A DNA stretch of 64,000 nt from an uncultured Ruminococcus sp. (GCA_947624295.1 CANQJV010000001.1:62001-126000); one strand, 5' to 3'; counted from the stretch's first letter, positions 1 to 10,649 are shown. Program-made: numbers and translations. Notes: generated from the sequence alone by a model not told the origin.

Positions 1-580
1 TGAAAATTATAAACCGTCAGAATGTGTGTTATCAGCTTGTCTGCTATATTCAAAAAAAGAACGGCAAACTTGTTTACAGCAGTTTCAGTAACCTCCTTAT
101 AAAATGGTTTTCAATGTTTTTCATGTTGTCATGACTGTCTGTATGTATACTCGTTTGCCGTCAAAATAAAAATATTTGGCAGACGTTTCTGCGGTCTTAA
201 GCTGCTTTTTTATTAGGTTTATTTTATTATAGCTTGCCCGATAACTTCCTTTTAGGAGCTATACATAAAAAATTGACCGTCAGAATGTATGTTATCAGCC
301 TGTCTGCCATATAAAAACGGCAAACGTATCCGTACAGCTTAACAGATAACTTCCTTTTACTTTAATAAGACTGAAAATCTTTATAATAAAAGTGCTGTAC
401 AGACTGTATGTTATCGCACTGTTTGCCGTAATAATGGAATCTTTAACAACGGCAAGCGTATCCGTATTGCTTAACAGATAACTTCCTTTTACTATTTTGA
501 TCCACGCCGGAGTTGACTTTCGAGTCGCCGGTGCAAAAATCGCTGTATGGATTGTGTGTTATCGAACTGCTTGCCGTTGT
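1..580 (+). repeat. Tandem degenerate hairpin repeat array (about 4.5 units) upstream of the TerD-like gene
   Basis: Recurrent pattern GTTATC-N6-7-(T)TGCCGT ... ACGGCAA-N~20-GATAACTTCCTTTTA. CTTAACAGATAACTTCCTTTTAC is identical at 338-360 and 470-492. GTTATC at 291 and 410 is opposed by GATAAC at 345 and 477. Confidence 0.7.
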
Positions 581-605
581 TTTTTAATCTACGGAGGTGC
601 ATATC

Positions 606-2804
606 ATGGAAAATAAAGTCGGCACACGCTTTGAGGAACTCCTTTTCTCTGAATTACGTCTCGTAAGCTACAGGGAATCAGACAAGGAACTTGACGAAAA
701 TAATCTCATAAAAGCCGTGACAGTAAATGACGAACTCGTCAACATAGGCTATACACTTTCACCGAAAGATATTGTAAAATTAAGCCGCAGTGAAAATCTT
801 GACGGTTTTTTTGAATATGTTAAAAGTCTTGTCGGAGAAGTCAAGGCGCACCCGTTATATCCCGATTTCCCGTCGCAAGTTATGAAATTAAGTGAAGCAC
901 AATTCCGTTTCCACCAGATACTTCACTATATGTCAACTTACGGTATGGAGGAAATTATGGGCACTCCTGTTTCGAGAGGCTGGTTGCCTGAACCTGATGC
1001 ACCTGAGAAAACTAAAGAAGATGTAAAACTGCTTGAATCAAAAGTAATCGCACTTATCCCCGAAAACGAAATGTACATAAAAGCTGTATCAAAAGTCACC
1101 GGTAAATCAGAACGAATGACTGACAAAGAACTGCTTATTCTGAAACAAGCTGTAAGTTTCTGTACTCCCGAACAGCTTTCCGCAGTCCGTGTGCCTTTCA
1201 AGCAGAATCTCTTTGAACTTTTCTATTGTATTTTCGCAAACGAAAATCTTGACAGTGCAGGCAAAATAACTGCACTTAAATCGATATGTCAGCATACGGG
1301 CGATGTGTGGAAATGCATTGACTATACGCTGACAAGAAGTCACTATCATTTCAGGACTTCGCAGAAAAAAGTACTCGTGAAACTCCTTGAATCATATCCG
1401 GCGAAAGATTTCAGGGAAAATCTTGTTCTTTCGGACAAAAAAGCTGAGAGAATCAAGGTAATTCTGCCGTTTATCAGTTTTAACAGTTTCGCAGTGAATC
1501 CCGAACACAAAAAAGCTGTTGCTGATTTGAGGAACGGCGAACTTCGTTCATGGGCGAGTACTGCTGTTAAACTTATTAACTCAAATCCCGATGAGGCTAT
1601 TGATTTCATCGCAAAACGCCCCGGTGAACTTTTCCGTAAAATCAACTGGTTACTTAAAAAAGGCTGTTCAAAAGATAAACTTGAAAGCGCACTTGTTAAA
1701 AATGCTGACAAATTAAGTATACAGACTCTTGTTACGGTAATCAACAAATTCGGCGAAACTATAGGCAATTACAGCGGATTTGACCCGAATCAGCAATTCG
1801 AAAGCAAACCTGTTCGTTTTGATGATGATTTCGAGTACGGCGACGACTATACTGCGGAACAATTCAACAATTACAGGGAACAGGTTTCAAAGGAAATTGC
1901 CGAAAAAAATGAACGTGACCGCAAAAACAGGATTTCTTTCGAGGCAAAAAAAGCAGAAATAATTGAAACTCTTGACAGGGCGAAAAATATGTTCAGTATA
2001 TGCACAAGTGCCCTTGCTGAACGTATGAAAAGCATAACAACAGGGCTTGAGGGTAAAAAAGTCTATCTTGATTTCCATAACTATGATATAGATTTGTCAA
2101 TTATCAACTGCAATGAAAAATCAGAGGAAGGCGGTTACATAAGGAGCGGTCTTGCGCTGAAACTCCCCGAAAATGTTGACAGACTGCGGTTTTTCGTCTA
2201 CTGGAATCACCCTACACGTGTTGATGTTGATTTGCACGCCTCAGCTATTGATACAGAAAATAAACCTATAACTATCGGCTGGAGCAGAGATTTCATAGCA
2301 GGCGACGGCTCTATCGTCTACAGCGGTGATATTACTCATAGCGATGCGGCAGAATATATAGATTTCGATATGAACAGCAACCTGAAACAAATTTCCGCAA
2401 ATATCAATATATACAGCGGTGTGCCTACTTTCAGGGAATTGCAGGAAGTATATGTCGGCATTATGGCTGTAAAAAATCTTGACCAAAAAGTAAAGCATTA
2501 TTCAAGCAAAAACTGCTTTTTCTCGCATTATCTTACAGGTAATTACAGAACAATCAACTACGGATATATCGATGTACAAAACAGAGTTCTTATATTTGAC
2601 GGTTCAATTATAAATTCCGTATACAGCAGAGTTATCCACAACAAACCTGAATTTTCTCTCGGTGATTACCTTGATATGCTCTTTGAGGCGAAAAATATTG
2701 AACTTGTTGACGAAAAAGAAAACGCTGATATTGTTCTTGTAATGGAAAAAGCATCAAAAGAAAATGAAATCAGCCTTATTGACAGTAATTTCTTTATGGA
2801 CTGA
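606..2804 (+). CDS. Large protein with C-terminal TerD-like domain (tellurium/stress-response family)
   Basis: RBS ggaggtgcatatcATG. C-terminal segment LRFFVYWNHPTRVDVDLHASAIDTENKPITIGWSRDF...GDITHSD...EVYVGIMAVKN resembles TerD folds. The N-terminal ~450 aa are of unclear family. Confidence 0.65.
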   Translation: MENKVGTRFEELLFSELRLVSYRESDKELDENNLIKAVTVNDELVNIGYTLSPKDIVKLSRSENLDGFFEYVKSLVGEVKAHPLYPDFPSQVMKLSEAQFRFHQILHYMSTYGMEEIMGTPVSRGWLPEPDAPEKTKEDVKLLESKVIALIPENEMYIKAVSKVTGKSERMTDKELLILKQAVSFCTPEQLSAVRVPFKQNLFELFYCIFANENLDSAGKITALKSICQHTGDVWKCIDYTLTRSHYHFRTSQKKVLVKLLESYPAKDFRENLVLSDKKAERIKVILPFISFNSFAVNPEHKKAVADLRNGELRSWASTAVKLINSNPDEAIDFIAKRPGELFRKINWLLKKGCSKDKLESALVKNADKLSIQTLVTVINKFGETIGNYSGFDPNQQFESKPVRFDDDFEYGDDYTAEQFNNYREQVSKEIAEKNERDRKNRISFEAKKAEIIETLDRAKNMFSICTSALAERMKSITTGLEGKKVYLDFHNYDIDLSIINCNEKSEEGGYIRSGLALKLPENVDRLRFFVYWNHPTRVDVDLHASAIDTENKPITIGWSRDFIAGDGSIVYSGDITHSDAAEYIDFDMNSNLKQISANINIYSGVPTFRELQEVYVGIMAVKNLDQKVKHYSSKNCFFSHYLTGNYRTINYGYIDVQNRVLIFDGSIINSVYSRVIHNKPEFSLGDYLDMLFEAKNIELVDEKENADIVLVMEKASKENEISLIDSNFFMD

Positions 2805-2827
2805 TTTTGTATTTTATAGAAAAGGAT

Positions 2828-4843
2828 ATGTTCGGTATGTCAGAAAAAAATGATAAGAAAAATTTTGAAATTCCACGCCCTGAATTTCCGAAACGTGCCG
2901 TTATAACTGCGGGTATGCCTTACGGAAATAAGGAACTTCACTTCGGTCACGTCGGCGGAATGATGGTTTTTGCCGATACATATGCACGTTTTTTGCGTGA
3001 CAGAATCGGCAAAGATAATGTTATTTTCGTAACAGGTACAGATTGCTACGGCTCTCCTATTGCGGAGGGCTGGAGAGTGAAATGCGAAAAAGGTGAGTTC
3101 AAAGGCTCTTTGGAGGAATTTGTACAGGCTAACCACGATAAACAAGAGGAAACTCTCAATAAATACGGTATTTCGCCGAATCTTTTCGCCGCATCAGGTC
3201 TTGGACGCTCAAAAGAAATCCATGCGGAAGTTTCAGATTGGTTTATAAGTTCTCTCCATAAAAAAGGTCAGCTGAATCAGATTACAACAATGCAGTTTTT
3301 TGATGATGAGGCAGGCTGTTTCCTGAACGGCAGGCAAGTTATCGGCAAATGTCCTGTTGAGGGCTGTACTTCCGAAAAAGGCTATGCTGATGAGTGCGAT
3401 TTAGGTCATCAGTATATGCCCGAAAATCTGATTAACCCTGTCAGCACTCTCACGGGTAAAACGCCCTCTATGAAGCCTGTCACAAACTGGTATTTCAAGC
3501 TGCGTGACTATGAAAATCTTATGAAAGACTGGGTTGAGGAACTCAAAAAGCGTAAGGATATACGCCCTGTTGTCTGGAAAACTATTGACGAATTTCTCAA
3601 ACCGCCTGTAATTTACGTGAAACGTGAATTTGAAGATAAATATTTTACTTTAAGAGATTCAATGCCCGTACACGAGTATATCGAGGAAAAGAAAAAGCCC
3701 TCATTTACAATAAAATTCAAAAAGCTGTCCGATTGCGATGAAACGTGCCGTATACTGACTGAAAACGGCATAAGATACAGAACAGGCAAAACACTTGTTC
3801 CGTTCAGGCTCACCGGAAATATCGAATGGGGCGTACCTGCGCCTGTTCTGGACGGTATGGACGGTCTTACAGTATGGGTATGGCCTGAATCATTATGGGC
3901 ACCTATTTCGTTCACTGAAACTTATCTCGAAAAATGCGGAAGAAACCGTGAGGAGTGGAAAGACTACTGGTGCAGTAAGGATTCAACAGTATATCAGTTC
4001 ATAGGTCAGGATAATATATATTTCTACGGTATAGCTGAACCTGCTATGTGGATGGCTCAGCAGGAATGCAAAATGAAAACAGCTGATGTCCCTGACGGTG
4101 AATTGCAGTTACCTGTTATTGTTGCGAATCATCACATACTTTTCCTTGATAAAAAAGCATCAAGTTCAGGGGCAGTCAAACCGCCTATGGCTGACGAATT
4201 ACTGAATTACTACACTCCCGAACAACTCCGTATGCACTGGCTCGGTCTCGGATTGGGACAGCGTTCTGTCAGCTTTATGCCGAAACCTCTGAATCCGCTT
4301 GCAAGTCCCGATGATGCTGACCCTGTCGTAAAAGACGGCTTACTTCTCTCGAACGTCTATAACCGTATGATTCGTACAGCGTTCTATACTGCTCAGAACG
4401 AATTTGACGGCATTTTGCCTGACAACGCTCCCGATGAAAATATTCTTGCCGATGCTGAAAAAACTATCCTTGAATTTGAACGCCATATGTCTAAATTCGC
4501 ATTTCATCAGTGTACATATGTTCTTGACAGCTACATCAGAAACGGCAGTAAATATATGTCAAAAGCCCTGAAAGACGATAATCCCGATAAAAAGCAGGCT
4601 CTTGCAAACCTGTTCCATATTATCCGCACAACAGCTATACTGCTGCACCCTCTTGCACCGTTCGGTACTGAAAAACTCCGTGAATACCTGCAAATTGATG
4701 AGCGTATGTGGTCTTGGGAAACTATCTTTGAACCGCTGACATATTTCACCGGCGAAAATCATAAGCTGAAATTTTTACCGCCTCGTACAGACTTTTTCAC
4801 ACGTCACGAATCGCAATTCGCAAAGGCTGATGAACAGACATGA
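2828..4843 (+). CDS. Methionyl-tRNA synthetase-like class I tRNA ligase with divergent KMSKS motif
   Basis: Motifs AGMPYGNKELHFGHVGG (HIGH-like HFGH), VTGTDCYGSPIAE, GQDNIYFYGIAEPAMW; KMSKS position reads LDKKASSSGAV. Confidence 0.8.
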   Translation: MFGMSEKNDKKNFEIPRPEFPKRAVITAGMPYGNKELHFGHVGGMMVFADTYARFLRDRIGKDNVIFVTGTDCYGSPIAEGWRVKCEKGEFKGSLEEFVQANHDKQEETLNKYGISPNLFAASGLGRSKEIHAEVSDWFISSLHKKGQLNQITTMQFFDDEAGCFLNGRQVIGKCPVEGCTSEKGYADECDLGHQYMPENLINPVSTLTGKTPSMKPVTNWYFKLRDYENLMKDWVEELKKRKDIRPVVWKTIDEFLKPPVIYVKREFEDKYFTLRDSMPVHEYIEEKKKPSFTIKFKKLSDCDETCRILTENGIRYRTGKTLVPFRLTGNIEWGVPAPVLDGMDGLTVWVWPESLWAPISFTETYLEKCGRNREEWKDYWCSKDSTVYQFIGQDNIYFYGIAEPAMWMAQQECKMKTADVPDGELQLPVIVANHHILFLDKKASSSGAVKPPMADELLNYYTPEQLRMHWLGLGLGQRSVSFMPKPLNPLASPDDADPVVKDGLLLSNVYNRMIRTAFYTAQNEFDGILPDNAPDENILADAEKTILEFERHMSKFAFHQCTYVLDSYIRNGSKYMSKALKDDNPDKKQALANLFHIIRTTAILLHPLAPFGTEKLREYLQIDERMWSWETIFEPLTYFTGENHKLKFLPPRTDFFTRHESQFAKADEQT

Positions 4844-6069
4844 AAAAAATATTGCTGATAGGCAAAAGTAACAGAACTTATGATTTACGCAGCCTCCTTT
4901 CGGGTGATTATGACATTACAATTGCGGAGTCTGTTGAGGAAATTGATACTGCCTTTCAGGACGTGAGTGCAGTTATAATTGATTCTGAACTTGCTCTCAA
5001 AAATGATTTTTCTTTCCTGAAACAAGAACGCAAAAAAGGAACACTTGTTTTTACTCCGCTGATTGTAATTACCGATAATCCGCAGACTGACGAGGAATTG
5101 AAATGCTTGTCGTATGATGTGGTTGACTTTCTCCCTACGCCTTTCCGTAAACTGACAGTAATAAACCGCATTGAAAATGCAATCCGTATAAAAGATTCCG
5201 CATCTTTCTACGAAATCGAACGTATGTTAAAAGCATTGCCGTCAAATATTTACCTGAAAGATGCTGAGGGAAGATATATCTTTGCTACTCATTACTGGCA
5301 TCATATTGACCATTCCAGCGACCCTGACTGGACTATACGGGGCAAAACTGATGTTGACATACGCAAAGACAAGGAAAATGCTCAAATCGCTATGGAAAAG
5401 GATTTGGATATAATCAGAACCGGTAAAGGTACGTCTTATCTGATTGAAATAAATACAGACGGCAAACAGGAGTTTTTCAATGTATTCAAAGAACCCGTAA
5501 GGGACAGGGACGGTAATATCAGCGGAATTGTCGGACTTATCAACAATGTCACGGAACACGAAACTATAAAAAGACAATGGCAGTCAGCTGCAATTATGGA
5601 CGGTATGACGGGACTTTTCAACCGCCGTGAAATACAGTTGCAAATTGAACGGGCGATTACTGATTCAAGGCAAAACAACACTGTTTTTTCTGTTGTAATG
5701 CTTGATATTGACAATTTCAAGCAGGTGAACGACTGCTACGGTCACAAAACAGGCGATAATGTTATTATTGCGCTTGCGGATATCCTCAAAAATAATATGG
5801 GCGATAAATTTTCAGCGGGACGTTGGGGAGGCGAGGAATTTATGATTCTTCTTCGTGATACGGAAATTTCCCCTGCATTTTACATAGCTGAATCTATCCG
5901 CAAGAGCTTTGAAAATATAGAATTCCCTGACATAAGACCGCAGACTGTAAGCGTGGGAGTAACTCAACTTAAAGAGAGCGATACTTCGGATACTTTGTGT
6001 ATGAGAGTCGATGACGGCTTATATAAAGCGAAAAAACGTGGTAAAAATTGCGTTGTTGTTGTATATTAA
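4840..6069 (+). CDS. Diguanylate cyclase with receiver-like and PAS domains (GGEEF)
   Basis: N-terminal receiver-like fold, PAS segment (LPSNIYLKDAEGRYIF), GRWGGEEFMILL; overlaps the previous stop by 4 nt. Confidence 0.85.
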   Translation: MKKILLIGKSNRTYDLRSLLSGDYDITIAESVEEIDTAFQDVSAVIIDSELALKNDFSFLKQERKKGTLVFTPLIVITDNPQTDEELKCLSYDVVDFLPTPFRKLTVINRIENAIRIKDSASFYEIERMLKALPSNIYLKDAEGRYIFATHYWHHIDHSSDPDWTIRGKTDVDIRKDKENAQIAMEKDLDIIRTGKGTSYLIEINTDGKQEFFNVFKEPVRDRDGNISGIVGLINNVTEHETIKRQWQSAAIMDGMTGLFNRREIQLQIERAITDSRQNNTVFSVVMLDIDNFKQVNDCYGHKTGDNVIIALADILKNNMGDKFSAGRWGGEEFMILLRDTEISPAFYIAESIRKSFENIEFPDIRPQTVSVGVTQLKESDTSDTLCMRVDDGLYKAKKRGKNCVVVVY

Positions 6070-6071
6070 CA

Positions 6072-6103
6072 AAAAGGCTGTACAATATGCTGTACAGCCT
6101 TTT
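6072..6103. terminator. Bidirectional Rho-independent terminator
   Basis: AAAAGGCTGTACA-atatgc-TGTACAGCCTTTT between convergent genes. Confidence 0.85.
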
Positions 6104-6106
6104 GCA

Positions 6107-6343
6107 TTATTCTTCAAAAGAATCAAGGTCAATACCTGCAAGTAAATCTTTAAGTGCAGCGAGGTCATCAGCGGTAAGAGTAATACCTTTGCTCATTCTT
6201 GAGTGGTCAGGTGACCATTCACGAATATCGTATTTTGGGGGATTGTCGTTCCAGCTGACCATATTCAATTCTTTTGTCCAACCTTTTGCGCTTTCTGAAA
6301 GGTCGCCGATGTGCTTTGTAATTTCAAATTTAAGTTCTGCCAT
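6107..6343 (-). CDS. YdbC/PC4-like small protein
   Basis: MAELKFEITKHIGDLSESAKGWTKELNMVSWNDNPPKYDIREWSPDHSRMSKGITLTADD; RBS aagggag upstream of ATG. Confidence 0.7.
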   Translation of the reverse strand: MAELKFEITKHIGDLSESAKGWTKELNMVSWNDNPPKYDIREWSPDHSRMSKGITLTADDLAALKDLLAGIDLDSFEE

Positions 6344-6434
6344 AGCAAAAACTCCCTTCTTTTTGAATTTCAAAATATATTTTACCACAAAATTTCTGCT
6401 TTGTCTATAGTTTGCGAATATAATTATATATTTT

Positions 6435-6506
6435 AATTTGCGGAGAGCCTCCGCTGGCAATTTTGCGCTATAGTTTGTTTAGAATAAGAAGATACTTCCG
6501 CAAATT
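6435..6506. repeat. Intergenic TIR/palindromic repeat (AATTTGCGGA ... TCCGCAAATT)
   Basis: 10-bp perfect terminal inverted repeat, internal palindrome GCGGAGAGCCTCCGC, and the shared core TTTTGCGCTATAG. Confidence 0.65.
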
Positions 6507-6556
6507 ATGTAAATTTAGAACATATATTTTATTTTTTTCCTGCTCCGCCTACAAAT

Positions 6557-7351
6557 TTACGCTTGAATAAGCCGAAAATGTTTCAGGGCGTTATATATAC
6601 CGTCATCAGCAAGCGGTGTTGTTATGTACGATACATACGGGTAAATTACTTCCGCACCGCCCATTGCTATACTGTTCGGGACGGCTGTCAGCATAGGCAA
6701 ATCGTTCATACTGTCGCCGATTGCATAGGCGTTTTCAAGCGGAATATTCAGGCGGTTGAGTACGAGTTCAATAGCAGTTGCTTTTGAAAATCCAAGCGGA
6801 ACATTTTCATAGAAACCGTTGCCTCTGTCGATAATGTCAAAATATTTACTTATTTCGCTCCTGAATAATTCCATATCAGCAGATTTGTTTTCCCACACAA
6901 CAAATTTATCAAATGCAAAATTCTCATCTTCAACACGTCTGCTTATATCTATCCCCTCATCAACAAAACTTTCGAGGAAATCATCAAGGTCAGGGGTGTG
7001 CGGTGATTTGTCATCGAAAAAATAGCCGTCTTTATGTTCGTAAACAGGCGTTACCCTGCATTTTCTGAGGATTTCAGCGATTTCACGGCAAAAATCCTGA
7101 TTCAGCCTGTTATACAGCAAAATTTCGCTGTTGTATTCGATATACGTACCACAACCGCATATATATCCGTCAAATCCTAACTGACGTATTTTCGCATTGA
7201 CGTTAAACTCCGTCCTGCCGGTGTTCACGAACGTAAAATTGCCGTTTTTGCAAGTGAGTTCAATAGCAGTGCGGGTACTTTGGGGTATCGTGAAAAGTCC
7301 ATCCTCTGATGCAAGAGTACCGTCTATGTCAAAAAATATAACTGATTTCAT
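6557..7351 (-). CDS. HAD superfamily (Cof-type) hydrolase
   Basis: FFDIDGTLASEDG motif I and GDSMNDLPML motif IV. Confidence 0.85.
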   Translation of the reverse strand: MKSVIFFDIDGTLASEDGLFTIPQSTRTAIELTCKNGNFTFVNTGRTEFNVNAKIRQLGFDGYICGCGTYIEYNSEILLYNRLNQDFCREIAEILRKCRVTPVYEHKDGYFFDDKSPHTPDLDDFLESFVDEGIDISRRVEDENFAFDKFVVWENKSADMELFRSEISKYFDIIDRGNGFYENVPLGFSKATAIELVLNRLNIPLENAYAIGDSMNDLPMLTAVPNSIAMGGAEVIYPYVSYITTPLADDGIYNALKHFRLIQA

Positions 7352-7680
7352 AATAATCTCCTCCTGTTGATTTTAATTGTTTGGCAACATATTTGCTTGT
7401 ATTTTTCGTTATTTTGCACTAAAATTCCTTGCTGAATATCAGTTAAGATATACTGTTTTTATACAATTTGACGAAAAATTTGATTTCACATTTACATTGC
7501 AAATTTTGTACGGTATTGCCTTAATTATATCTTATAAAAAAATTTTTGTCAAGTTTTTCATAAAATTGTCGTTTTTACATAATATTTCACTTGCATTTTT
7601 TTCAATATTATAGTATAATATATATTATCAGTTAAAAATCAACCGCTGATTATTCAAAAGCAAAGGAGTAGTGAATAAAT

Positions 7681-10032
7681 ATGGAACGTACTGTTAAAAG
7701 CAAAAGCAATAAAAAAACTGAAAACACAAATGTTTTCTATACTGTTGCATTGAAAGGGCTTGTTGCATTCCCTAAAATGATTCTGCACTTCGATGTTGCA
7801 AGAGATAAAACTGTTGCATCTCTCGAAAAAGCTCTCGCAGGAAACGAAAAAATTTTCCTCGTGACACAACGTGAAACACACGTTGAAGACCCGCAGATAA
7901 ATGATTTATATAAAGTTGGCGTTGTTGCGGAAATAAAACAGGTTCTGAAACTACCTGAACATAACATTATGAAAATCCTTGTTGAAGGCGTTTACAAAGC
8001 TAATCTTGTACAGCTTTTTGATGACGGCGAAACTATCCGTGCAGAAGTAAAACGTACTCCTACATATTCGAGGACGAAAACTGACACTGTCGAAATACAG
8101 GCACTTATGCGTTCAATCAAGGACGTTTTTGAAAAATATGTACAATTTTTACCACGAATGCCGAAAGAACTTATAAGCTCTATAATGATACAGGACAACC
8201 CTGTTAAATTCTTTGAAGATATTGTATTCAATTGCCACCTCAATTACAGGGATAAGCAGGATTTGCTTGAGGAGCCCAATATCCTGAACAAACTTTCGAT
8301 TCTGTACGCCTGCATGAGTTCTGAAGTCGAAATAATGGAGCTTGAAAGCGTCATAACTGAACAAACCCGCAACAATATTGACAAAGGTCAGAGGGAATAT
8401 TTCCTCCGTGAACAACTCAAGGCTATTCAGGAACAGCTTGGCGAGGACGAAACTGAAGAAGTTGATGACTATGTGAATAGTATTATGGCACTTAAAATCG
8501 ACGAGAAAAGCCGTGCTAAACTCCTCAAGGAAACTGACAGGCTTTCAAAACTCCCGTCCGCATCACAAGATGCATTTGTTATAAAAAATTACCTTGATAC
8601 AGTGCTGGAATTACCGTGGGGAAAATACACAAAAGCTAAGATTTCTCTTGAAAAAGCCAAAGAAATACTTGAAGATGACCACTACGGACTTAAGAAAGTC
8701 AAGGAGCGTATTCTTGAATTTTTAGCGGTTCATATGATAAATCCCGATATAAAAGGGCAGATTATTTGCTTGGCAGGACCTCCCGGAATAGGCAAGACTT
8801 CTATTGCAAAGTCTATCGCAAAAGCTATGGGCAGGGAATATGTCCGTGTATCGCTTGGAGGTGTGCGTGACGAAGCTGATATAAGAGGTCACAGGAAAAC
8901 TTATGTAGGTGCAATGCCGGGACGTATTATTACAGCTCTCGAACAAGCAGGAAGTGCAAATCCGCTTATTCTTTTCGATGAAATTGACAAGCTCTGCAGT
9001 GACATCAAGGGCGACCCGTCATCTGCAATGCTTGAGGTACTCGACAGCGAACAAAATTCCGCTTTCCGTGACCATTTCATTGAAGTGCCGTTTGATTTAA
9101 GTAAGGCTGTATTTATTACGACTGCAAACAATGTCGGCGATATACCTGCACCGTTGCTTGACAGAATGGAACTTATTGAGTTACCGAGTTACACGGCAGA
9201 AGAAAAATTCCATATCGCTAAAAATCACCTTGTCCCGAAACAACTCAAAGAACACGGCTTAAAGGGTACTCAGCTGAAAATACAGGACAATGCACTCAAC
9301 GATATAATTGCATTTTACACGAAAGAGGCAGGTGTCCGCAGTCTTGAAAGGTGTATCGCATCACTTTGCCGTAAAGGTGCTAAAAAAATTGCATCGGGCG
9401 AGGCTAAGAGGATTACTATAAAAGCAAAAGACCTTCAGGATTGGCTCGGCGTAAGGAAATACACATCTGATTTGTCGTCAAAGGAAAATCAGACAGGCGT
9501 TGTAAACGGTCTTGCGTGGACTTCAGTAGGCGGTGTTCTTATGCCGTTGGAAGTGATTACTCTTGAGGGCAGCGGTAAAATTGAAGTCACGGGTTCACTG
9601 GGCGACGTGATGAAAGAAAGCTCTAAAATTGCGGTCAGCTATGTGAGAAGTATCGCTGATAAGTACAGTATTGATAAAGAATTTTACAAAAGCAATGACC
9701 TGCATATTCACGCTCCCGAGGGTGCAGTCCCGAAAGACGGTCCGTCAGCAGGCGTTACTATGACAACTGCACTTGTATCGGCACTTTCAGGGAAAAAAGT
9801 CCGTTGTGATGTTGCTATGACAGGCGAAATCACGTTACACGGGAAAGTTCTCCCTATAGGCGGACTCCGTGAAAAAACAATGGCTGCATATAAAGCAGGC
9901 ATTAAAACAGTCATAATCCCTGCTGACAACAAGCCCGACCTTGATGAAGTAGATGACACTGTAAAAAATGCTATTGAGTTCATATTCGCCGAAAATCTTA
10001 CAGATGTACTTGACAACGCTCTTGTTGACTGA
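7681..10032 (+). CDS. lon: ATP-dependent endopeptidase Lon
   Basis: GPPGIGKTSIAKSIAKAMGREYVRVSLGGVRDEADIRGHRKTYVGAMPG; PKDGPSAGVTM catalytic Ser region. Confidence 0.97.
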   Translation: MERTVKSKSNKKTENTNVFYTVALKGLVAFPKMILHFDVARDKTVASLEKALAGNEKIFLVTQRETHVEDPQINDLYKVGVVAEIKQVLKLPEHNIMKILVEGVYKANLVQLFDDGETIRAEVKRTPTYSRTKTDTVEIQALMRSIKDVFEKYVQFLPRMPKELISSIMIQDNPVKFFEDIVFNCHLNYRDKQDLLEEPNILNKLSILYACMSSEVEIMELESVITEQTRNNIDKGQREYFLREQLKAIQEQLGEDETEEVDDYVNSIMALKIDEKSRAKLLKETDRLSKLPSASQDAFVIKNYLDTVLELPWGKYTKAKISLEKAKEILEDDHYGLKKVKERILEFLAVHMINPDIKGQIICLAGPPGIGKTSIAKSIAKAMGREYVRVSLGGVRDEADIRGHRKTYVGAMPGRIITALEQAGSANPLILFDEIDKLCSDIKGDPSSAMLEVLDSEQNSAFRDHFIEVPFDLSKAVFITTANNVGDIPAPLLDRMELIELPSYTAEEKFHIAKNHLVPKQLKEHGLKGTQLKIQDNALNDIIAFYTKEAGVRSLERCIASLCRKGAKKIASGEAKRITIKAKDLQDWLGVRKYTSDLSSKENQTGVVNGLAWTSVGGVLMPLEVITLEGSGKIEVTGSLGDVMKESSKIAVSYVRSIADKYSIDKEFYKSNDLHIHAPEGAVPKDGPSAGVTMTTALVSALSGKKVRCDVAMTGEITLHGKVLPIGGLREKTMAAYKAGIKTVIIPADNKPDLDEVDDTVKNAIEFIFAENLTDVLDNALVD

Positions 10033-10042
10033 GGTAAAAGTT

Positions 10043-10633
10043 ATGAAACTTAATTATAATAAAGCTGAATATGTCGCCTCATACGGTAAATATTCGCAGA
10101 TACCGCCTGCCGAACGCATTGAAATTGCGTTCGCAGGTCACTCAAATGTAGGCAAATCAACTCTTATAAATAAACTTTTTAACAGAAAGAATCTTGCGAG
10201 AGTGAGTTCAGTCCCCGGTAAAACCGCAACAATAAATTTCTACGGGCTTGAAAACATATATTTCGTTGATTTACCGGGTTACGGCTACGCAAAAGTTGCC
10301 AAATCCGAAAAAGAACGCTGGGCTGGGCTGATTGACGGCTATCTCGGTTCAGACAGGGATATAAGGCTTGTATTTATGCTTATTGATATGCGCCACGCTC
10401 CTACAAAAGACGATGTTAAAATGATTGACTATCTCATTGATACTGAAACTCCGTTTGTACTTGTAATGACAAAAGCCGATAAACTCAAGAAAACTGAACG
10501 TGAAAAGCGTATGGAGGCTTTCAGAACCGAAATACCGTGTTTTGATGATATGCACATAGTACCGTTTTCATCCGTAACACTTGAGGGGATTGACGAAATC
10601 AGGGCGATAACGGAAGAAATTTGCGATGATTAA
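10043..10633 (+). CDS. ysxC: Ribosome biogenesis GTP-binding protein YihA/YsxC
   Basis: GHSNVGKSTLINKL, VDLPGYGYAKV, TKADK; start ATG after gaggtaaaagtt. Confidence 0.93.
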   Translation: MKLNYNKAEYVASYGKYSQIPPAERIEIAFAGHSNVGKSTLINKLFNRKNLARVSSVPGKTATINFYGLENIYFVDLPGYGYAKVAKSEKERWAGLIDGYLGSDRDIRLVFMLIDMRHAPTKDDVKMIDYLIDTETPFVLVMTKADKLKKTEREKRMEAFRTEIPCFDDMHIVPFSSVTLEGIDEIRAITEEICDD

Positions 10634-10649
10634 GAAAGGAAGTATAAAA

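Noticed and set aside
7377-7613. 78-aa ORF upstream of lon
   Set aside because: AT-rich intergenic sequence, Phe/Ile-rich translation, no RBS.
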